A stretch of 64,000 nucleotides of DNA, taken from assembly GCA_946902985.2 (NCBI GenBank), contig OX336389.2:1082815788-1082879787 (forward strand). Reading direction: 5' to 3'. A program made the position numbers and the translations under genes. This DNA comes from Meconema thalassinum. Taxonomy: Eukaryota > Arthropoda > Insecta > Orthoptera > Tettigoniidae. How positions within the stretch are numbered: the first letter of the stretch is position 1; each line of letters opens with the position of its first letter. Positions 25,101-37,645 of this stretch are shown piece by piece. The notes beneath the pieces are model-generated. The model was given only the letters and a program-made list of their open reading frames with translations. It had not been told where the DNA came from and ran no database searches.

Positions 25101-25313
25101 AGGCAATGTTCATTTTTATACAGAGAGAGAGATTTCCTTCTTTCCTTACCTCGTGTGAAAATTTAGGACAATGTTGCATTATCTTGAATTTACGCCCAGG
25201 ACGACCCCCGAGGTCCATCTCATGCTCGCATTGTTCTCAAATTTCACATATGTGTATGGTGACCCATCGGTGCCAAGTGGCTTGCCATGGCGTACCGGTG
25301 GTTAACGGGCACA

Positions 25314-25314
25314 G

Positions 25315-25352
<38 letters not shown>
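25314..25352. repeat. (TA)n microsatellite
   Basis: A pure TA run. Open frames crossing it on both strands encode only Tyr-Ile repeats and are artefacts. Confidence 0.9.
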
Positions 25353-25356
<4 letters not shown>

Positions 25357-25534
25357 TTTGAACTGACGGTGGTTTTGAGGTCTGGGGGATGTGAAACGCG
25401 AAGATATGTCTAAATGTTCTGGAAGTTGAAAACATGGTACCCCTTGCAATAGGCAGTTTTCTAATGATAATAATAATGTTATTGGTTTTATGTCTCTTTT
25501 AACTACTGCGGCCATTAGAGACTTCACTTCCTAA

Positions 25535-25625
25535 TGAAATCAACCTAACATTTCCTGGCAGAGCTGGGAATTGAACCTGGGGCGAAAGCCAAGAATGCTA
25601 GCTAATACACCACGGGGTGGTCTAC
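25535..25625 (-). repeat. tRNA-derived SINE fragment, minus strand
   Basis: On the minus strand, GTGGTGTATTAGCTAGCATT and CCAGGTTCAATTCCCAGCTC give A- and B-box-like words. Related to the sequence near 15.03-15.1 kb. Confidence 0.5.
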
Positions 25626-26203
25626 GTGTAAAAAGACAACAGTCTGTACATTAATAAAACGATTTATATTGAGCATTTAGTAAGTGATTGAAAAGTACCC
25701 AGTGACATTAAGTCTGGGACATACTTAGTGACGTTCATTAGTTTGGCCAGAATATCAAGTTTTGCCTTAATAATTTGCAATCACAAACACACTTCTCTGG
25801 CAAGAGCCTACACGTTATTTTACTCTTCCCGTGAGCGCATGGCAGCACTGAGCGCTCCTTCTCATTTTTTAGTGTTAAATTGGAGTACGGAATTTGAAGG
25901 GGCCAGGGAAATTCAGAATTCACTGTCGGAAACATTGGTAACATAATTCCATCCGCCAGACGTCATTTTTCTCCGTAGTCTACTAGCATTATCTCGAATT
26001 TGGACCTGCATATGTAAATGCATACCTTTACTGTCCGAATATTAGTGTGCGTTATTGCGAAATACGAGTAGTTCCTACTTATGTGAATTGGTATAATTAT
26101 TATTGTACAATGTTTCTATCACAAATTATGTTGCAAACGTTGGTAGATCACGGGTTTTTGTACGTGTAACCATCCAAATGATATCCATATGATCACATCT
26201 ATA

Positions 26204-26834
26204 CAGGGTCTTTCATATAAAGTAAGAACGCCAAGCGGCGGGTTTGTTATCCGCTAGTGTGGTGGCCTTGACCGAGCTTGTGGCGAACCATGGCCCCCTG
26301 CTCTAAGCGTGTGTACAATCCTCTATGAAATATTACCTTATAAAAGTTGCTGGAAGTGTCGTCCTTCCTGAGTTATACAGGCATTGTATCTGGTAACAAC
26401 ATTTTGGCTAACGCGAGTAAGTCATGCCACTGTATTATTTCTGATTTTTTATTTTGTGTTTTTTATTGAGCACTGAACCAGTAGTGTCAAAGTTATTTAC
26501 AATTACGTGAATCTGTGCTAGTGAAGGTGGCACTTCATCAGGAAATTGCTGAACAAATGCATCACGTACCCGCCGAGCCGAATCGTAATTAAAATAAATT
26601 TTACATACAAAAATACGATGTTGCAATGATAACTGTCTCAACATGTTAGCAGCTGTGGTTCAGACTGGCGACTGACAACACCTGCACGCTTATTGCAAGG
26701 TCAAGTTTGTACTATGCGCGCGCTTTCAATACTACAGCAGGGGGCCGTGGCGCGTCACAAGCTCGGCCAAGCCGGCTTCAGCAGCGAATGACAAAACCGC
26801 CGCTCGCCGTTCTTACTTTATATGAAAGACCCTG
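26204..26834 (-). mobile_element. TA-flanked element with DUF4817-like frame, 631 bp
   Basis: The ends are exact inverses (CAGGGTCTTTCATATAAAGT at the left; the inverse closes GAAAGACCCTG at 26834), flanked by TA at 26202-26203 and 26835-26836. Sub-terminal sequence is also inverted (GGGGGCC and CAAGCTCGG words). The interior holds one minus-strand helix-turn-helix frame only. Confidence 0.85.
26435..26644 (-). pseudogene. DUF4817-like helix-turn-helix remnant
   Basis: FVCKIYFNYDSARRVRDAFV, FPDEVPPSLAQIHVIVNNFD and TGSVLNKK match the DUF4817 DNA-binding domain pattern found at the N-terminus of some insect Tc1/mariner-type transposases. No catalytic domain follows. It is part of the 631-bp element, whose TIRs it would have bound (inference). 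Confidence 0.6.
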
Positions 26835-26884
26835 TACATTTCTATTTATTTCCATATCAACAGTGCAATGCTAACACGTTCTTA

Positions 26885-27440
26885 TTTGAGTCTTCAGTCT
26901 TTTGACTGATTTGATGCAGCCTTTCATTCCCCCTTGTCCTGAGCTAATAGTCCCATTGCTACATAGCTACGACACCCTACATCCGAGGCAATCAGATTAA
27001 CATATTCTTACCTTGGTCTACCCTTACAGTTCTTGTCCTCGACACTTCCTTCCATAACTAACTTTGCTATTCCTGGGTGTCCAAACAACCTATCTCTTCT
27101 CTTCATTAGCAGTCGCCACAAACATATCTCATCTCGCACTCGTCCTAATACTTCTTCATTCCTTACTCTATCTACCAATCTGATCTTCATCATTCTCCTG
27201 TAACACCACATTTCAAAGGCTTCTATTCTCCTCTTTTCTGCTGCGCCAACAGTTCAAGTTTCACTTCCATAGAGCGCCACGCTTCAGACAAAGGCTTTCA
27301 AAAATGACTTTCTAATACCTAAATCTATATATGATGCCCAGAGATTTCTTTTCTGTAGAAATGATTTCCATGCCTGAGCCAACCTACTTTTAATATACTC
27401 TTTGCTTCGTCCATCACTCGTTATTTTGCTTCCAAAATAA
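26885..27440 (-). pseudogene. LINE 3' fragment (third family)
   Basis: MWCYRRMMKIRLVDRVRNEE and LGRVRDEICLWRLL are the conserved C-terminal segment of many arthropod LINEs (MWCYRRML-KI-W-D-V-NEEVL). Upstream frames (27440-27210) show decayed coding with multiple stops. The 3' end has CTTCAGTCTTTTGACTGATT on the plus strand, a common arthropod repeat end. Confidence 0.65.
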
Positions 27441-28230
27441 AAGGATATATTTATAAAACGCTAAGGTGTATATTTCACAAAACTCAAGCTCTTGAACCAG
27501 ATGGTGTAGTGTGTACCAAAATCTTCCAAATCGTCTCAATAGTATAGAAGAAAAGCTGACATTTCTTGCAAAATCAACAGAAGTATACTTATTTGTTTAT
27601 AAAGTATGTTTAAACACAATGTGTCGCGTCCAGCCTGGATAGCAGTAAAGCTGGACGGGTGGTATATGCACATGGGGTGCTCACAAGTATCCGATCGTAA
27701 CAAATGAGCATTCAGAAAGTAAATAGGGAATTACCTGCAGCAGTGACGAATTTCACTCTGATTTCATAAATGTCGACGATTTGTTTAAAAAGTGCGTCTA
27801 AACAAATAAATAAGACGATAGCCCTTGTCAGAACTGTGTCGCGTCGAGCCAGCATCACAGTAAAGGTGGTGGGTGTTTTAGCACACGTAGGATTTTTTGC
27901 ACAGGCCCTCCAGTTATTATAATTATTATTATTATCATTAATATTAAGTTATTATTATTAGTAGTATTATTATTAATAATAATTATAACAATAATTATGT
28001 TATTGTTTTTACGTCGCTTTTAAAATATACCGTAGCTTTTAGAAAATCTTGGATGCCGGAATTGTGCCCCGATGGGTATCCTTAACGTGCCAGTAAATCT
28101 ACTTACACGGCTCTCTCACAATTGCGCACCCTCAAATGACAACTGACTGCGCCAGGATTTGATCCTGCATACTTGGGAGCAGCAGGCGAGAAGATTTACC
28201 CTGCGCCACGCAGCCAGTCAATTATTATCA

Positions 28231-28285
<55 letters not shown>

Positions 28286-28290
28286 GGTCA
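27441..28290. repeat. Unassigned DNA with SINE relic and (ATT)n tracts
   Basis: (ATT)n-type tracts lie at about 27915-27990 and 28217-28285. A tRNA-derived SINE relic is likely at 28040-28210 on the minus strand (GGATTTGATCCTGCATACTT, GCGCCACGCAGCC). The rest is unassigned. The Leu-rich frame over the microsatellite is an artefact. Confidence 0.45.
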
Positions 28291-29189
28291 ATATTTGTTC
28301 TTATTGTTGTATATTTTACCCACGGTGAAACTGTATTACTCTGAAGAGGAGATCAGGTGAGTTCTTGAACAGTTCAAAGAATAAAAAGATAAAGAAGAGC
28401 AGGGATGTCCAAAGGACACCGGACATTAAAAAAAGGCATTGATGACGCAGATGCTGATGGCGAAGAAGAGATTGTTGAGGAAAGTGAGTATGAGAGCTGT
28501 TCAGAAGTTTCAGAAGAGCAAGCAGTTAAACTAGAAGCCGTTGATGACTGTTCAAATATTTTGGTCATAATATTTTGAAGTCAATCGAGAGAGTATTGAA
28601 TGATTTTTCTTCCTTTTCCATCAAAAGCGGAGCTGCTTTAGGGAAGGGAAATACAATGCTCCTATGCGCCCACTAGTCAGAGTTTCAAAGATACGCCTAC
28701 CGGAAGGTTAAGTTCAGTAGCGTAGCGTCAGGATGGACAAGATAGACACCGTCTATCCAAATTTACGAAACACATGACAGGTTATATCATTATTTATTGT
28801 AATGTTGTTTTTCTTCCAAGTTCTTAAGCCATAATAGTAATTTTCATTATTTAAAAGATTCGGCGCTTGCATCCTGCGTACGAACAACGAGGCAGATAGA
28901 CAGTTTGAGGATGTCTCCCCTGCCTTCTTCTTAAAGCGTGCAAGATCGTGCGCGCACCGCCATCCCCTCCATGCCCCTCCACACTGCCTGCCGTGAACAT
29001 TGTAGACATGTCTTTTCTTTGGCGATGTGGTGAACGTTTCGTGATCCTGTATTTACTGTGCCTTAGTTTCTAGTTATTTTAACCATGGAAAGTGATGAGC
29101 TATTAGTTGACATGAACAGTGTAACTTATGACTCTGTAAGATTTATTCATAGTAGTCTAATTCACTACCATCATTAACATTTGATCAAA

Positions 29190-30490
29190 AGTTGAACTAA
29201 AATCTAAAATAAATCGACCTCAGTTGGATTTGTTCCAAAAAGATGGCAAAGTTACAAGAAAATTTCAAAGTAGTTGCCATTCGAAATATAGATGGTTATG
29301 TGGTTCTTAGCACACAATGTACCGGCAGCAGTGGCTACGCTCGCTAAAGCGCAGCGTTAGGTCATGAGGCCAAGCTATTTGATGACTCGGTAGATGCGTG
29401 GGTTCGAGCCCCACCGTCAGCCGTCCTTGAAATGGTTTTCCGTGGTTTCCCCATTTTCAACACCAGGCAAATGCTGGGACGGTACTTTCTGACAGGCCAC
29501 GGCCGCTTCCTTCCACATCCTTGCCCAGTTTCATCCATCTTCATCCATTCCATCTCGCATCCCGGCACGCAGGTCGCCCACAGGCGTCGACTAGAAAGAC
29601 CTGCACTCGGCCTCTCAGGAGGCCACACGACAAAAAAAAAGCACACGAAGTCACTTCATTGTTATTACTGTTTGGTGTTTGGGGGAAAAGAACCATGAAC
29701 CCGTACGGGTATCACAACAATAGAAAAAATGAGGCAAAACTGAAACATTCAGGGACCAAGAAACACATTAATAGTGCAGAGATGTTTCACATGCTAGCAA
29801 GAAATAGAATTGAGCATTGTTTAGTGGAAACAACGCGATTAGCAGCTGTGAAACAAAATGAAAATGTAACTCGAAATAACGAATATTGGGTCGCCTAATA
29901 GACGGTGTGCCATCTCGGGCGGCAAGAACTTGACTTTAGAGGCCACAGAGAAGACCACAAATCACTTAATAAGGGCAATTATTTAGAAACCTTCGATTTG
30001 CTGACAATATAAGAATCATTTATGAAAGAAAGCAGCTTGAAGGCAACTCTGTTTTTGATTGTAAGTATCCAGACATACAAAATGATTTAATCCAATCTGT
30101 CACTAATGCAGTAATGGAAAGGATTGCAGAAGAGCTTTCGTCATGTGAATTTGTGGTCATTCGGGCAGATGAGATTACTGACGTGTCCTTCAAAGCTCAA
30201 TTAAGTGTAATTGTGCGATATGTCTGTAACTCGAGAGTTGATGAAATATTTGTGGGTTTCTTCGATGTATCATTAGATAAAAGTGCACAGGGTCCGGCAG
30301 TACACACATAATTTTCTATCTGGAAGAATATAAAACCTCAACAAATAACTAACTAGACTTATGCTGGAGCTACTGTCATGTCGGGTAGCAACAATGGTCT
30401 TCAAGCAATTATCAGATAGCAATGTCCCATGGCATTATTTGTAAATTGTTACGCTCATCAATTAAACTAGTTCTTTTACATGGGGCCGTT
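29190..30490 (+). pseudogene. hAT transposase remnant, split by a SINE
   Basis: Pieces in shifting frames follow the order of a hAT (ZMYM/ZBED-associated type) transposase. LDLFQKDGKVTRKFQ comes before the SINE and CYYCLVFGGKEP (TTF-like zinc-finger region) after it. Then come KHINSAEMFHML, ERIAEELSSCEFVVIRADEI with TDVSFKAQLSVIVRYV (catalytic DETTD-like motif, here DEITD), VDEIFVGFFDV, and NNGLQAI with CYAHQLN. Stops and frameshifts are many; the C-terminal dimerisation domain is not seen. Confidence 0.75.
29321..29645 (+). repeat. tRNA-derived SINE inside the hAT remnant
   Basis: It has a GGCAGCAGTGGCTACGCTCG head, GTGGGTTCGAGCCCCACCGT (B box) and a body with CCATTTTCAACACCAGGCAA. It ends in a different tail (AAAGACCTGCACTCGGCCTC, then A-rich). 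AGCACAC flanks both sides as a possible short target duplication. Same family as 15.8 and 32.4 kb, with another 3' end. Confidence 0.75.
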
Positions 30491-30499
30491 AAAACTTTA

Positions 30500-31880
30500 A
30501 ACATTTTCTTTAAAATGTGTTACTGCAGTTTTTCTTTTTATTTGTGTCTACCCAATTATTTTCTTCGCGCTACGCTACTGGTTAAGTTTCTAAGGTGGAA
30601 AAGTACTCACATTTATTCTGTGTACAGTTCAAATTTCTTGGATACTACCACACCGTGCACAAACGATTGTCACCCACACAAGTAATTCAGATTTGAAACG
30701 GCACTTGCAGCCACGAGTGCGCAACTGTATCTGACTTCAAATCACTGCCGCCACCAATCGCTCGCGTCTGACTGGACGACCGACACGTGACTCAAGGGCA
30801 TACTTGTATTGGCTGATTGGCTTTCAAAAGAACTATAATAATAATAATAATAATAATAATGTTATTGGTTTTACGATACACTTCTTGGAAAATGAGATGA
30901 AGATTTGGTGAGAACGAAACGTATTGCCTAATGTTCGTTGTGTTGACCTAGCAATAGTACAAACTTATAGATATTAGTAGTAGGAGCTGGCGGGGTCTAA
31001 TGTGTTCTATGTTACGCCGCATGGCGCTGTTGGTGCTAGTGTCGCTGGGTAGCGCGGATGATTAGCCCCAGGAGGCTTTGGGAACGAAGGAATGGTGGTA
31101 GGATAGTCCAGTCAAAATAAACATCCGACCTTGAAAAGGGTCATGTAGTTCTATTTTTTACATGTTGTTTAGGCCTCTGCCAATAGTGAAAAAACAAATT
31201 TGCAACTTCGAAAGTCCTGTGCTAGCTGTGTAATAGCCAAAAAACAGCCAGATATTTGAACGTTTTTCAGTTCTTGCTCAATATCGTCTAAACTATGCAT
31301 CTGAGAGAAAACATTGTGAATACCTGTTTACAATTATATTAAAGTGTCTACAATTTGAGTCCTGAGTGAGCTCTGTACTTTTGGTGGTTCCCGAGATACA
31401 GTTATTCAAATATTAGTTTGGTGTCTTTTTTTTTTTCTTCAAAAAAGTAAAAATTGTTGGTTTTGGTCTCCTAATTTGACAAATATTGTCAAAAATACTC
31501 ATCCTATGAGAAATGTCATTCCTAATGAACTTTAAGTTTATTTGTTTACCTTTAATTTGAGCTTTAACGGGTACATGTAGGCCCAGTGCTCCTCTCAAAT
31601 GTGCCATGTAACTGAAAACCTTGAATAATTGAATTTGAGAAAATGAAAGAAGATAGTTCACATAGGTACTATTCTGTTTTATTACAAAAGAAAAACGTTA
31701 CCGGTACATCTAAAATTATTTTATAATTATTTAGCAACAGGTCTCATCGTAATTTCACATATTGTGATGGCCCGGGTCTCGAAAACTCTTCCTCTGACGA
31801 TGGTGCAGTTTTATTGGAGGATTTTTGAACTGAACAGCAGGCGCAGGCCCATTTTGCATTTCTAGCAATGTAGGGGTGGC
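30500..31880. other. Unassigned region left of copy B
   Basis: A (TAA)n tract lies at about 30836-30860. The rest, including 31100-31700, shows no recognised gene. It may hold the 3' flank or terminal sequence of the copy B element, but I could not pair it with 49.1-49.7 kb. Confidence 0.4.
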
Positions 31881-32368
31881 CTCCTCATCGTCATAATCCT
31901 CTAGCTGAAGCGATTGCATGTTTCAACATATTTTGCCCAGCTTTGCGGCAACTGCAACCGCCGCTGCAACCTTATTCTGCAATTGCAGGAAATCCTGCGC
32001 AGAAGCTGAGGAGCAGGATCCATAGTTGTAGTGATAGGGGTAAACCTTTGATCACAAAGCTTCCATCCCCAATCTGTGGGAATTTTGTTGACCCCCAACC
32101 ACTTTTAAACTTGGTGGTAAGTTCTGTAAGCATGGTGGCGTGCTGCATCCTCTGTTGGGGGCAAGCGATCAAGATTGATTTTGATGTTGGCTGCATATGT
32201 AACAAACAGTTGGTAGCGAAGGCTATTCAGGGAGTCTCTTAGGAAATCACCCCAGTACAAATACACACTTCTCCCCAGCTTTTGCTATGGTTTAGTTACT
32301 GGAGTCTGCAGCAGGAAAATTTCTGCCAGTTCTATAAGTTGGGAACTTTTGTATATATTACCTAACTT

Positions 32369-32746
32369 ATCGACAGTAGTGGCTACGCTGGCTAAAGCAC
32401 AGCATTAGGTCATGGGGCCAAGCTCTCTACTGACTCGGTAGACGCGTGGGTTCGAGCCCCACCGTCGGCCGTCCTTGAAATGGTTTTCCGTGGTTTCCCA
32501 TTTTCAACACCAGGCAAATGCTGGGACGGTACCTTCTGACAGGCCACGGCCGCTTCCTTCCACATCCTTGCACAGTCTCATTCACCATCATTCACTTCAT
32601 CTCTCATTAACTCCTCTCATGAGGTTGGCGTCAGGAAGGGCATCCGGCCGTAAAAACCATCGCCACAAAGACTTCCATCGCATCTCATCCCCGACCCCGT
32701 TGGAAAAACGGGAATAATAAGGGGTAGACATACATACATACATACA
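32369..32746 (+). repeat. tRNA-derived SINE in copy B, with perfect target duplication
   Basis: A full-length SINE: GTAGTGGCTACGCTGGCTAA head, GTGGGTTCGAGCCCCACCGT, the shared body, GGCGTCAGGAAGGGCATCCG and CCCCGACCCCGTTGG, and a (TACA)n end. A 10-bp direct repeat TACCTAACTT flanks it (32359-32368 and 32747-32756), so it inserted by LINE-type target-primed transcription. The tail is RTE-like (inference). Confidence 0.9.
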
Positions 32747-32833
32747 TACCTAACTTGGTTTTACCATGCCCATAAAGGGCTGAAGTGGTGTCACACCCAC
32801 TGATAAAAAGCACTGTACCTGGTGAATGTTGAG

Positions 32834-32839
32834 CAGGTC
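32834..32839. repeat. Target site duplication, left (CAGGTC)
   Basis: CAGGTC directly precedes the left terminus and recurs directly after the right one at 48325-48330. Deleting one copy plus the element keeps the copy B reading frame open. Confidence 0.93.
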
Positions 32840-33870
32840 AGTAGTGGGATGACAGGGGTTCTGCTTATCCCCCTACTTCCATATAAACTTTGCCGATATC
32901 TCCCGAACGCATGATCGGATTTTAACGAACGAGGTATTGTTGGCGTTGGGATGACGCCCTCTTGGCTAAGAATGTGTGGTGGAATTTAAAATTAAAAAAA
33001 TGAAAATTCTTGGTTTTGGATTTTTGATTATTTTGGAAACGGTGAATTTTGGAAAAAAGTTTGTTTGACGTTAATGAAAGGTGGGTATGCCCTCTAGGGG
33101 GACAGCAAGTTTCAAGGGTGTAGGAGCGGAAAAAAATGATAGCCTACTTTCTCGCGAACATTGCCGATAATTGGCGAACGGATGGTCGGATTTTAACGAA
33201 TGAGGTATTGTTGGCGTTGGGGTGACGTTCTCTTTGCTAAGAATGTGTATTGGTATTTTAAAAAAATGAAAATTCTGGTTTTTGGATTATTGATTATTTT
33301 GGAAACGGTGAATTTTGTGAAAAAGTTTGTTTGACGTAAATGAAAGGTGTCTATGCCCTCTAGGTGGACAGCAAGTTTCAAGTGTGTAGGCCAAAAGAAA
33401 ATGAATTTTGAAAAATCGTGTCTATTTTGGAAACGGTGAACTTGAAAAAACGTTTGTTTGTGATGAATGGTTGGTATTTACTCCCTCTACCCACACCATA
33501 AATTTGAAGTCGCTAGGTGAAAACCCTATGCACGTTTTTACAGTTCTCTTGCAAGTCGCGTGTGTGCTTGAATACGCATGGCTATGTTGGGAAAAGGTTA
33601 GGTGGTGGGGGAGGACTAGGGTCGAGTGAGGGGTCATTTAGATGGTATTTTTTCCGCTCCATTTGATGGTGAGGTTATTTTTTAAAATGGCTGGAATTTG
33701 GAAACGTAATTTGAGGTAAATATGCGTTTTTAACATTTTGGCGATATTTAATAAAAGTGTTAATGACGTGCATTATGTTATTTTTTTGTATTGTCGTTTG
33801 TAAGTACGTGGGGTTTTTAAATGATTATTTATAGATTAGTTATTATAAAAAAGAACCCAAAAACTAATAG

Positions 33871-35860
33871 GTCATCCGCTTTTTAGTAACTCGCTAACCA
33901 ATAATCGGATTTAAACATATGGGGTGTCGTAGGACTCGTGGTGAACTCCCCTTTTCTATGGACGGGGTATATGCACCCCCAAATATAAACTACCCTTACC
34001 CGGGGGGTGAAATAGTAATTTTTTTTGTATGCATGCACACTTGAAGTGGGCTTTTGTAAGAGAGCGGGCTTTATAAATGATTATTTATAGGTGAGGTTTT
34101 TTAAATAATTATTAAGAACCAAAAAAACTAACAGGTCATTCGCTTTTTAGTATCTCGCTAACCAATAATCGGATTTAAACATATGGGGTGTCGTAGGACT
34201 CGTGGTGAACTCCCCTTTTCTATGGACGGGGTATATGCATCCCCAAATAAAAACAACCCTTACCCGGGGGTGAAATAGTATTTTTGTATGCATGCACACT
34301 TTAAGTGCGGTTTTGTAAGATAGCGGGCTTTATAAATTATTATTTATAGATGAGGGTTTTTAAATATTTATTAAGAACCAAAAAACCAATAGGTCATCCG
34401 CTTTTTAGTATCTCGCTAACCAATAATCAGATTTAAACTTATGGGGTGTCGTAGGACTCGTGGTGAACTCCCCTTTTATATGGATGGGGTAAATGCACCC
34501 CCAAATAAAAACTACCCTTACCCGGGGGTGAAATAGTATTTTTTGTATGCATGCACACTTTAAGTGCGGTTTTGTAAGATAGCGGGCTTTATAAATTATT
34601 ATTTATAGATGAGGGTTTTGAAATATTTATTAAGAACCAAAAAACCAATAGGTCATCCGCTTTTTAGTATCTCGCTAACCAATAATCGGATTTAAACATA
34701 TGGGGTGTCGTAGGACTCGTGGTGAAATCCCCTTTTCTAAGGACGGGGTATATGCACCCCCAAATAAAAACTACCCTTACCCGGGGGGTGAAATAGTATT
34801 TTTTTTTTTGTATGCATGCACACTTGAAGTGGGCTTTTGTAAGAGAGCGGGCTTTATAAATGATTATTTATAGATGAGGTTTTTTAAATATTTATTAAGA
34901 AGCAAAAGAACTAATAGGTCATCCGCATTTTAGTATCTCGCTAACCAATAATCGGATTTAAACATTTGGGGTGTCGTAGGACTCGTGGTGAACTCCCGTT
35001 TTCTATGGACGGGGTATATGCATCCCCAAATAAAAACAACCCTTACCCGGGGGTGAAATAGTATTTTTGTATGCATGCACACTTTAAGTGCGGTTTTGTA
35101 AGATAGCGGGCTTTATAAATTATTATTTATAGATGAGGGTTTTTAAATATTTATTAAGAACCAAAAAACCAATAGGTCATCCGCTTTTTAGTATCTCGCT
35201 AACCAATAATCAGATTTAAACTTATGGGGTGTCGTAGGACTCGTGGTGAACTCCCCTTTTATATGGATGGGGTATATGCACCCCCAAATAAAAACTACCC
35301 TTACCCGGGGATGAAATAGTATTTTTTGTATGCATGCACACTTTAAGTGCGGTTTTGTAAGATAGCGGGCTTTATAAATTATTATTTATAGATGAGGGTT
35401 TTGAAATATTTATTAAGAACCAAAAAACCAATAGGTCATCCGCTTTTTAGTATCTCGCTAACCAATAATCAGATTTAAACATATGGGGTGTCGTAGGACT
35501 CGTGGTGAACTCCCCTTTTATATGGATGGGGTATATGCACCCCCAAATAAAAACTACCCTTACCCGGAGGTGAAATAGTATTTTTATATGCATGCACACT
35601 TGAAGTGGGCTTTTGTAAGAGAGCGGACTTAAAAATGATTATTTATAGATGAGGTTTTTTAAATATTTATTAAGAACCAAAAAAACTAATAGGTCATCCA
35701 CTTTTTAGTATCTCGCTAACCTATAATGGAATTTAAACATATGGGGTGTCAGAGGACTCGTGGTGAACTCACCTTTTTTACGGACGTGGTATGTCCACCC
35801 CAAAATAAAAACTACCCTTACCCAGAGGTAAATAATAATAATTTTTGGTATGTATGCACA
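33871..35860. repeat. Tandem array, eight units of about 258 bp (left arm)
   Basis: GTCATCCGCTTTTTAGTATC-type starts occur at 33871, 34136, 34393, 34652, 34918, 35176, 35435 and 35693. Each unit contains TCGCTAACCAATAATCGGAT, GGGGTGTCGTAGGACTCGTG, a CCCTTACCCGGGGGTGAAAT word and TGTATGCATGCACACTT. Units 2-3 resemble units 5-6 more than their neighbours, a higher-order pattern of about 780 bp that suggests recent segmental expansion. Confidence 0.92.
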
Positions 35861-36790
35861 CTGGTGGCTTTTGTAAAGATAAAGGGCCTAATTACACTTT
35901 TGCTAATTTTTTCTGAACCCCGATGGGATTTTGCCATAGGCAGTATCCTAGCACTTGGGGTGACGCTCTGTTTTTGAATGTATGATTCATTTTTTGTTAA
36001 AAGGGCCTAACTACACTTTTGTTAATATCTCGCAAACCAATCATGCTAGGGTCTTGTATGAGGGGTCCTAGCACTTGGGCCAACGTCCTCTTTTGGGGGG
36101 GGGTGAAACTACCCCCCAAAATTGAAAAATCAATATCATGGAAACTAAGAACCCTAAAACTAGGCGTGATAGGTTTAAAAATAGCTGATGATATGGGCTT
36201 TTACCTCGATTTGTCATTTCACCCCTAAAATAGTAAATAGTCATGTTATGGGAAGAAACGTGTTAAACACTTAAAAATGATAAATGAACCTAAGATCTTT
36301 TGTTTTTGATGAAAATATCAGGGGGTAAAAACTACCCGCAAAATGAAAAAATCGATACCTTGGAAACTAAGAACCGTAAAATTAGGTGTGAAGGCTTAAA
36401 AAATTGGTCATGGCATGCGCGCTTGCCTGGATAGATCATTTCACCCCTAAAATAGTAAATAATGATTTTACAGGGGAAAAGGTGTTAAGCATGTAAAAAT
36501 GATAATTGAACCTAAGATCTTTTATTTTCATGAAAAATAGTAGGGGGATGAAAACTACCCCAAATTGAAAAAAATCGATATTTTGCAAACGAAGAACCCT
36601 AAAAAATTAGGTGTGATAGTTGAAAAAAATAGATGATGCCATATACTTTTACCTTGATAGGTTATTTTGACGTATAAAACAGGAAATAGTAATGTTACAG
36701 AGGAATAGGTATTAAACACACCTCAAAAGCATATGCGTTATGTGAAACCATGCTTTAATGGACGTGTGTATCGAGGATGAAAGCTTGCTA

Positions 36791-36828
<38 letters not shown>

Positions 36829-36869
36829 GAGGTAATTATGGATTAATGTGTGTATAGATAACTAACCAG

Positions 36870-37095
36870 TGGGGAACGTGATGGCGCAGTGGCTTAGCTC
36901 CTCGTCTTTACCCTGACGGCTGGGGTTTAAATCCCGGTGAAAGCGGGGTGGAATTTTCACCTGAAAAATTACGTGGTGTCAGAAAGGGCATTCGGCCTTA
37001 AATCCCCGGCCTAATCCAATATGAGCCTGGTTGGCTCCGGCGAACTCAATTAATTGGGAAAAGCAAAAGAAAGAAAGAAAAAAGAAAAAAAGGTA
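36870..37095 (+). repeat. tRNA-derived SINE in left arm
   Basis: GATGGCGCAGTGGCTTAGCT (A-box-like), GGGGTTTAAATCCCGG (B-box-like), then GTGTCAGAAAGGGCATTCGG and an AAAG-rich tail. A different SINE family from 32.4 kb, with a related LINE-like tail word (AAGGGCAT-CGGCC). It is present inverted in the right arm. Confidence 0.75.
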
Positions 37096-37293
37096 ACTAA
37101 CATGTAATAGTAAACATTTGTTTAAGGAGTTGAAAACGTCAGGATGGCCAACCCTTTGTCATGATCCATGAATTGACCCCAAAAGTTTTACCTGTCAAGA
37201 CTCAGTGTACCCTGTTGCAGCCTGTAGAAAATTAAACCTGGACCTCTATGGTGATAGCAGAGTGATAAAGTTGCATTTTAAACAAACACATGT

Positions 37294-37497
37294 TTGAATG
37301 CATTTGCTCTAGTTGCTGCCTGTGGTCGGGCAAGGTGGACAGAACTTGTGACACTTGCTGATAAGAATAGTGCACTGTTGTTGGAAAGTATTAGGTTTCT
37401 TGTCTGCCTGAGAGCACATGTGGAGTTGAAGCAGTCTGCACTTCACAACACCTACCTGTATTACAAATACATTAGGCTTATGTTTATTTACACTTAG
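37294..37497 (+). other. Small frame present in both arms (left)
   Basis: A 67-residue frame, MNAFALVAACGRARWTELVT, is conserved as sequence in the right arm (about 45010-45220, minus). I recognise no family. It could be chance, preserved only because the arms are alike. Confidence 0.2.
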
Positions 37498-37499
37498 TC

Positions 37500-37645
37500 A
37501 AACATTTACTTACTTAATTACTTAATTACTTACTTACTTACTACCTTACTTACTTACTTACTTACTTACATACTTACTTACTTATTGCCCGGCGCAACAG
37601 TCCCTGAAGAACCTAGGCCTTCTTTATCACCTGTCTGGACGCTGG
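37500..37645 (-). repeat. RTE LINE 3' tail in left arm
   Basis: (ACTT)n followed by GCCCGGCGCAACAGTCCCTG and CCTTCTTTATCACCTG matches the 3' end of the RTE element at 16.88-16.95 kb. Only the last 60-odd bases are present, a severely 5'-truncated insertion. Confidence 0.75.

Noticed and set aside
25237..25527. Frames on both strands around Tyr-Ile repeats
   Set aside because: Artefact of the (TA)n tract at 25314-25352.
28159..28344. Poly-Leu frame resembling a signal peptide
   Set aside because: It is (TTA/ATT)n microsatellite sequence.
33840..35870. CRISPR-like regular repeats
   Set aside because: Units of 258 bp are contiguous tandem repeats without short unique spacers, in a eukaryotic genome.
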